The position numbers and the translations under genes were made by a program. Source: Deltaproteobacteria bacterium (GTDB lineage Bacteria > Desulfobacterota > GWC2-55-46). Taken from it: a DNA stretch of 10,593 bases. Below are positions 6,498-10,593 of this stretch, piece after piece; position 1 is the stretch's first letter, and every line of letters begins with the position of its first letter. The stretch lies in NCBI GenBank assembly GCA_016218095.1, contig JACREV010000107.1:1-10593 (forward strand). Direction: 5' to 3'. Under the pieces are notes generated by a model. That model was not told the DNA's origin and did not search any database. It was given only the letters and a program-made list of their open reading frames with translations.

Positions 6498-7223
6498 CTA
6501 CCCCTTCTTCCTCACGAGGAACTCCGTCATGAGCCTAAGTCTCTCGTCGAACGAGAAGAGGTCGGTCCATACGCTCATCTCCTCTTCGAACGAGCCCGCC
6601 TCTACGAGCCTCTTTGCCGCCCTCGCGCACTGGACCGGCTTGGCCGCGACAGCCCCGGCGAGCGACAAGACCTCTTCCTTAAGCCTGTCCTTGGGCACAA
6701 CCTTGTTCACGAGCCCTATACGGAGCGCCTCATCAGCGCTTACGCGCCTCCCCGTGAGTATCAACTCCTTTGCCTTCATCTTCCCTACCCTCTCGGCGAG
6801 ACGTTTCGTTCCGCCTCCGCCCGGCACTATCCCGAGGTTTATTTCAGGCATGCCGAAGACGGCGGATTCGGACGCGATAACGATGTCGCACGCAAGCGCA
6901 AGCTCGCACCCGCCTCCGAGAGCGAACCCGTTTACGCCCGCAATGACCGGGGAGGCAAAGGCCTCGATCGCGTTGAAGGCGGAGTGTATGAGCCGTGCGA
7001 ATGAACGCGCCTCTTCGACCCCGAACCCTGACATCTCCTTTATATCCGCGCCTGCGACAAAGGTCGCACCCTCGCCAAAAAAGACAAGGACTTTAGCGGA
7101 CTCCCTCAAGGCATCGAGCGTAACGATCAGGTCCCGCAAGACCCCGGACGAAAGGATGTTCACGGGCCGGTTGAAGGTGATGACCGCGACCTCTCCCAAA
7201 GCTACACCGAATGACTCCCCCAT
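6498..7223 (-). CDS. Enoyl-CoA hydratase (crotonase family)
   Basis: This 241-residue protein, from the ATG at 7223, hydrates trans-2-enoyl-CoA (crotonyl-CoA) to 3-hydroxyacyl-CoA. The oxyanion-hole segments are GADIKEM (58-64) and ALGGGCE. Both catalytic glutamates of true hydratases are present, Glu107 in GGGCE and Glu127 in MPEINLG, so it is a hydratase and not a Glu-lacking isomerase relative. It is some 15 residues shorter than common homologues, mainly at the N terminus, where only about a dozen residues precede VAVITFNRP. An in-frame TTG two codons upstream (7229) is an alternative start. Neither start has a Shine-Dalgarno sequence, and the predicted promoter puts transcription initiation at the ATG itself. 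It is the first gene of a tightly packed operon with thiolase and 3-hydroxyacyl-CoA dehydrogenase. Confidence 0.94.
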   Translation of the reverse strand: MGESFGVALGEVAVITFNRPVNILSSGVLRDLIVTLDALRESAKVLVFFGEGATFVAGADIKEMSGFGVEEARSFARLIHSAFNAIEAFASPVIAGVNGFALGGGCELALACDIVIASESAVFGMPEINLGIVPGGGGTKRLAERVGKMKAKELILTGRRVSADEALRIGLVNKVVPKDRLKEEVLSLAGAVAAKPVQCARAAKRLVEAGSFEEEMSVWTDLFSFDERLRLMTEFLVRKKG

Positions 7224-7229
7224 ATCCAA

Positions 7230-7258
7230 AGTAGATTAGGTATGCCCTTGTTTGTCAA
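7230..7258 (-). promoter_or_regulatory. Predicted sigma70-type promoter of the hydratase operon, giving a leaderless transcript
   Basis: On the minus strand a perfect TTGACA (7258-7253) is followed by a 17-base spacer and TCTACT (7235-7230), four of six matches to TATAAT. The next seven bases are TTGGATA, so the usual start point coincides with the A of the ATG at 7223. This fits the missing ribosome binding site. The whole promoter lies in the 81-base gap after the SafE-like gene, so this operon is transcribed independently of the cco operon. Confidence 0.55.
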
Positions 7259-7279
7259 GCCGTAGACTTAAGGGCAGGA

Positions 7280-7301
7280 GGGGGAGGCGCGTCCCTCCCC
7301 C
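7280..7301 (-). terminator. Strong GC hairpin after the cco operon
   Basis: GGGGGAGG (7280-7287) and CCTCCCCC (7294-7301) form a perfect 8-bp stem with a six-base loop. On the minus strand it begins three bases after the stop codon of the SafE-like gene and is followed by TCCTGCCCTT rather than a pure T run. It may act as an intrinsic terminator of modest strength or protect the 3' end. It separates the cco operon from the hydratase promoter. Confidence 0.45.
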
Positions 7302-7304
7302 GGG

Positions 7305-7997
7305 TCAGGCGGCACAGAATGGATAGAGCATGGTGAGGAGATCGGCGGAGACATGGAAGTGGAAGATCGATTTGACGCCGAGCGCGATTATAATGACCGA
7401 CGATACGGCGGTAACGGGGAGTGCCTTGAGTCTCAAGCCCGTGATGGAGGCGGCGAACAGCATGGGGACAAATGTGCCCGCGCCAAGCGCGAGGGTCACA
7501 AGCGCGCCCTCTATCGGGCTTCCCGTGGAGGCGGCCTTGAGCCCCGCGGCATATAAGAGGCCGCAAGGCACGAGCCCGTTAAGCGCCCCTATAAGGAACG
7601 TCGCCCGTCCCTTTCCCCTACCCCCGCCCCTGCCGACCGTTGCGGCCGCGCGGCCAAGCAGACCCGTCGGAAAGAGAGCGGTAAGCCGTCTCTTTATAAC
7701 GCCTGGCATGAGGCCGAGCATGTCGAGGCCTATGGCGACCATCACTATCCCCGCAACGGCGGGCACAAACATCTGGAGGCCTCCGAAGATGCCGGCGCCG
7801 GAGAGCGCCTTTCCGACGAGCCCCGCACTCATTCCGAGTACGGCGTAGGACGCAAGCCTCCCCGAGTTGTAGACAAGGGAGAACCTGAAGCCCCCGCCGA
7901 GCTTCATGCCGCAGGCCGCGGCGAGCGCGCCGCACATGGCGACACAGTGGAGCGCGCCAAGGACCCCTGCCGCAAATAGAAGGAGGTAGTCCGCCAT
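7305..7997 (-). CDS. TauE/SafE-family (COG2836-type) membrane protein linked to cbb3 oxidase maturation
   Basis: This 230-residue protein is mostly hydrophobic, with about six membrane segments, two of which carry the family's cysteine motifs: LHCVAMCG (His17, Cys18, Cys22) and NGLVPCG (140-146, Cys145). A basic glycine-rich loop (120-131, GRGGGRGKG) separates the two halves. Proteins of this type are usually labelled sulfite exporter TauE/SafE and are related to the DsbD transmembrane domain. Beside ccoI and ccoS they are thought to act in heavy-metal or thiol handling during oxidase assembly rather than sulfite export. An unusual HFH pair of histidines (213-215) and a cysteine near the C terminus (228) could add metal ligands; this is inference. 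ATG follows the ccoS stop after two bases, with GAGGGCGA as ribosome binding site. It is the last gene of the operon. Confidence 0.85.
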   Translation of the reverse strand: MADYLLLFAAGVLGALHCVAMCGALAAACGMKLGGGFRFSLVYNSGRLASYAVLGMSAGLVGKALSGAGIFGGLQMFVPAVAGIVMVAIGLDMLGLMPGVIKRRLTALFPTGLLGRAAATVGRGGGRGKGRATFLIGALNGLVPCGLLYAAGLKAASTGSPIEGALVTLALGAGTFVPMLFAASITGLRLKALPVTAVSSVIIIALGVKSIFHFHVSADLLTMLYPFCAA

Positions 7998-7999
7998 CG

Positions 8000-8146
8000 C
8001 TATTCGCCCTCGTCGTCGAAGAATATCCTGTGCTTAGGCCCCTCCAGGTCCTCGAACTGGCCGGACTTTACCGACCATATGAGGAAGATGAGGCCGACGA
8101 CGCCTAAAAATATCACCGCCGGTATCATAATGTAGAGCATCTCCAT
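8000..8146 (-). CDS. ccoS: cbb3-type cytochrome oxidase maturation protein CcoS
   Basis: This 48-residue small protein is easily missed by length cut-offs. It has one N-terminal membrane helix (about residues 4-24, ending LIFLIW), then the family signature VKSGQFEDLEGP and a short acidic tail RIFFDDEGE. CcoS is needed to insert heme and copper cofactors into the cbb3 oxidase catalytic subunit. A good ribosome binding site AAGGAG (8161-8156) sits in the last codons of ccoI, and the ATG comes two bases after the ccoI stop. The SafE-like gene begins two bases after its own stop. Motif match and position directly after ccoI make the assignment firm. Confidence 0.95.
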   Translation of the reverse strand: MEMLYIMIPAVIFLGVVGLIFLIWSVKSGQFEDLEGPKHRIFFDDEGE

Positions 8147-8148
8147 GG

Positions 8149-10593
8149 CTATCGTCTCCTTATGGAATTGCCGATGACGACGAGCGAGCTCAACGGCATC
8201 GCCACCGCCGCAAGGAGCGGGAAGACGAGCCCGACCGCCGCAAGCGGCGTGACTATGAGGTTATAGACGACCGATATGGCGAGGTTCTCCTTTATAGCCC
8301 TCATGGTGCCCCTCGATAGCTCTATGGCGCGAGCGACGTTCGCTGTCCTGTTATCAAGGAGGACTATGTCGGCGGAGCCTATGGCGAGGTCGGTGCCATT
8401 GCCCATCGCGATGCCGACGTCCGAGGCCGCGAGCGCCGGGCCGTCGTTCACGCCGTCCCCGACCATTATCACCTTTTCTCCCCTCTCCCTCAGTCCCCTT
8501 ATGAACGCCTCCTTGCCCTCTGGCAGGACCCCTGCGGCTATGTCGTCTATGCCCACGGCCTTGCCCACGGCAGAGGCGGTATCATGTACGTCGCCTGAAA
8601 GGAGACTCACCTTGAGCCCCATATTCTTAAGCCTTGAGACGAGCTCGGGGGCGTCTTTTTTTACGGGGTCCGAGACCGCTATAAGCCCGAGCGCCTCGTC
8701 GTTCCCAGACCTTGCCGCAAAGACCACGGTCCTGCCGGAGCGGGCGAGCTCCGTAGCGAGCTCGATGATACGTAAAGGTATGCGGAAGCCTTTTCCGGTT
8801 ATGAACGCCGCGCTTCCTACCCACGCCTTCGCGCCGTTCCAGCGCGCCGACTTTCTATCCCTGGGCCTTGTGATTCTGAGCTCGCCTTCAACACCCTTTC
8901 CCGGATGGGCCTTGAAGGACGACTGCAATATGTCGCTTGAGCGGCGTAGCGCCTCCGCGTGTATCGCCTTGCCTATGGGGTGCTCCGAGTACTGCTCGAG
9001 GGAGGCGGCGATCACCAGGAGCTCAGCCTCATCTATCCCGTTCGACACCGCCACCTCCGTAACCGACATCCTCCCCTCTGTGAGCGTCCCGGTCTTGTCG
9101 AATACGACGTGCGTCGCCTTGCAGGCCTTCTCGAGCACCTCGCTCCCCTTGACGAGTATCCCTTCGCCTGCGGCCCTTGAGGTGCCTGCGAGTATCGCGG
9201 CCGGGGTCGCGAGCGCTAAGGCGCAAGGGCACGTTATGATGAGGACGGAGACCGCGTAGACCGCGGCCTGGCCGGTCCCGGCATGGATGGACCAGTAGAT
9301 GAACGTAAGGCCCGCTATGGCGAGGACTATGGGTATGAACCAACCGGCGGCCCTGTCGGCCACCCGCTGTATCGCGGTTTTTTTAAGGAGCGCGTCCTCT
9401 ACGAGCCTCTTTATGCTTGAGAGACGCGTAAAGTCCCCTGCCGCAGTGACCTTTACAAGGAGCCTGCCGTCGAGGTTCATGGTGCCGCTCCAGACCTTCA
9501 CGCCCGAGGACTTGTCGATCGCTAGCGACTCTCCGGTGAGCATCGATTCGTCGACTTTCGATGCGCCCTCGAAGACGACCCCGTCGACCGGGACCTTCTC
9601 TCCGGGCTTGACCTCGACGATGTCGCCCCGGATGAGGGACTTTATGGCTACCTCCCTCCTTGCCCCGTTCATGTACAGGGTCGCGCTCATCGTCTCGCGG
9701 GCGGAAAGGCCTAACGCGGTCCACCCGGCCCTCTTCCTCGCCTCTGCCTCGAGGAGCCTGCCTATGAGTATGAGGAATATGAACATCGCGGCAGAGTCGA
9801 AGTATACGCCGCCCCCGACCCCGGCGGCCCCGGCGACACCCGCAACCGACGCAAGGCTGTAGCCGAACGTTATCAGTATGCCCAATGCTATGGGGAGGTC
9901 CATGGTAAGGGCCCTCGCTCTTATCCCGTAAAAGGCCCCCCTAAGGAAAGGCAGGCCCGCGTAGAATACCACCGGGACGGCCACGAGAAGGCTCAGGAGC
10001 TCAAGGAAGTACCTCGAGGACTCGTCCATGCCCCAGAGAAAACCGCCGTAGAGCCCCTCCGCGAGGAACATCGTGGCGACGGTACCGAACCCGGCGACGG
10101 CGAGCCGTATTACGGCGTCGTCCCGCCTCTTCTCTAACGGCGCTTCGATCGTCGGGTCGTAGGGTGTCGCCCTGTAGCCCACGGCCCCCACGCGCGAGAT
10201 TATCTCTTTCAGGGACGTCTTTTCCCCGTCCCACCTGACCTTCAACCTGTGCGTGGAAAAATTGAGGCGTGATGAAGCCACTCCGTCAATGTGCGAGGTC
10301 ACCTTTTCTATTAGCCAGATGCAGGCGGAGCAGTGCACGCCCTCGACGATGAGAGAGGCCTCGCTCATATCCCCGGAGGCCTCGACGTGGTCCTCGTCGA
10401 CAAAATGGACGGCCTCCAGAGATACGGGCCTGCCGGGCCTCTCCTTCTCCCTCTTTTCATAGTAGACGTCGAGCCCGGCCTCATAGATGTACCTGCAGAC
10501 AGAGAGGCACCCCTGACAGCAGAACGCCAGGGGCGCGCCCTTTACGAAATGGGTCAAAGGGTCGGATGGGAGCGCCTCTCCGCAGTGGAAGCA
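8149..10593 (-). CDS. ccoI: Copper-translocating P1B-type ATPase CcoI/FixI (5' end outside window)
   Basis: In-window residues number 814; the true start lies beyond the right edge, probably only a few codons away, because the first visible residues are already the N-terminal CFHCG motif. Order (in-window numbering): CxxC at 1-4 and FCCQGC at 24-29, the cysteine-rich domain of FixI/CcoI; a heavy-metal-associated domain with CSAC (88-91); eight membrane helices; TGES (353-356) in the actuator; the ion-site CPC (455-457); phosphorylation site DKTGT (Asp499); SEHPIG with His538; and hinge GDGVND (712-717). It exports copper to the periplasmic side for the CuB site of cbb3 oxidase and is not a general detoxification pump. 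The nucleotide domain has a basic insert before WVGS (about 572-590). Gene order ccoI-ccoS-SafE-like supports the role. The TTG at 10557 is an internal Leu codon, not a start. Confidence 0.95.
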   Translation of the reverse strand, partial: CFHCGEALPSDPLTHFVKGAPLAFCCQGCLSVCRYIYEAGLDVYYEKREKERPGRPVSLEAVHFVDEDHVEASGDMSEASLIVEGVHCSACIWLIEKVTSHIDGVASSRLNFSTHRLKVRWDGEKTSLKEIISRVGAVGYRATPYDPTIEAPLEKRRDDAVIRLAVAGFGTVATMFLAEGLYGGFLWGMDESSRYFLELLSLLVAVPVVFYAGLPFLRGAFYGIRARALTMDLPIALGILITFGYSLASVAGVAGAAGVGGGVYFDSAAMFIFLILIGRLLEAEARKRAGWTALGLSARETMSATLYMNGARREVAIKSLIRGDIVEVKPGEKVPVDGVVFEGASKVDESMLTGESLAIDKSSGVKVWSGTMNLDGRLLVKVTAAGDFTRLSSIKRLVEDALLKKTAIQRVADRAAGWFIPIVLAIAGLTFIYWSIHAGTGQAAVYAVSVLIITCPCALALATPAAILAGTSRAAGEGILVKGSEVLEKACKATHVVFDKTGTLTEGRMSVTEVAVSNGIDEAELLVIAASLEQYSEHPIGKAIHAEALRRSSDILQSSFKAHPGKGVEGELRITRPRDRKSARWNGAKAWVGSAAFITGKGFRIPLRIIELATELARSGRTVVFAARSGNDEALGLIAVSDPVKKDAPELVSRLKNMGLKVSLLSGDVHDTASAVGKAVGIDDIAAGVLPEGKEAFIRGLRERGEKVIMVGDGVNDGPALAASDVGIAMGNGTDLAIGSADIVLLDNRTANVARAIELSRGTMRAIKENLAISVVYNLIVTPLAAVGLVFPLLAAVAMPLSSLVVIGNSIRRR

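Noticed and set aside
6529..7239. 236-residue plus-strand frame running opposite the entire hydratase gene
   Set aside because: Serine-, proline- and alanine-rich antisense frame in GC-rich DNA; the hydratase strand has intact catalytic motifs and operon context.
8276..9259. 327-residue plus-strand frame opposite ccoI
   Set aside because: Long antisense frames are common over GC-rich genes; this one has no recognisable domain and covers the DKTGT and GDGVND motifs on the real strand.

Overview
This is a GC-rich bacterial chromosomal window with compact operons and stop-to-start gaps of 1-2 bases. Isoleucine ATA and arginine AGG codons are frequent despite the high GC. The content is a cbb3-oxidase maturation set, a short-chain acyl-CoA (butanoate-type) beta-oxidation operon, a flavin acyl-CoA dehydrogenase, and a phytochrome-style histidine kinase with an Rcp1-like response regulator. 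This fits a free-living, respiring bacterium able to use low oxygen. Desulfobacterota or a related lineage is my best guess, inferred from gene content and codon style only.

Layout, left to right. At 1-2508 (minus strand) there is a membrane-bound sensor histidine kinase followed by the start of a response regulator that overlaps its 3' end by 14 bases. At 2509-2805 there is a divergent intergenic region with a sigma70-like promoter for the kinase and a hairpin over the ribosome binding site of the next gene. At 2806-3960 (plus strand) there is an acyl-CoA dehydrogenase. At 3961-4487, between convergent genes, lies a non-coding imperfect palindrome of about 360 bases; this is the most unusual object in the window. 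At 4488-7223 (minus strand) there is a three-gene operon: enoyl-CoA hydratase, thiolase, 3-hydroxyacyl-CoA dehydrogenase. Its promoter places the predicted transcript start at the first ATG, which suggests a leaderless mRNA. At 7305-10593 (minus strand) there is a second tight operon: ccoI (copper P-type ATPase, 5' end outside the window), ccoS (48 residues), and a TauE/SafE-family (COG2836-type) membrane protein, followed by a hairpin.

How the genes work together. Dehydrogenase, hydratase, hydroxyacyl-CoA dehydrogenase and thiolase together make a complete four-step short-chain beta-oxidation spiral, run in either direction between a C4 acyl-CoA and two acetyl-CoA. No electron-transfer flavoprotein genes are in view. 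The CcoI/CcoS/SafE-like set supplies and installs copper in a cbb3-type cytochrome oxidase, whose structural genes probably lie beyond the right edge. The kinase/regulator pair has no visible link to either pathway.

I see no phage, IS, CRISPR, tRNA or rRNA sequence and no recognisable new defence or biosynthetic system. The long palindrome, the leaderless start, the hairpin over the dehydrogenase ribosome binding site, and the glutaryl-CoA-dehydrogenase-like residues are the points worth following up.
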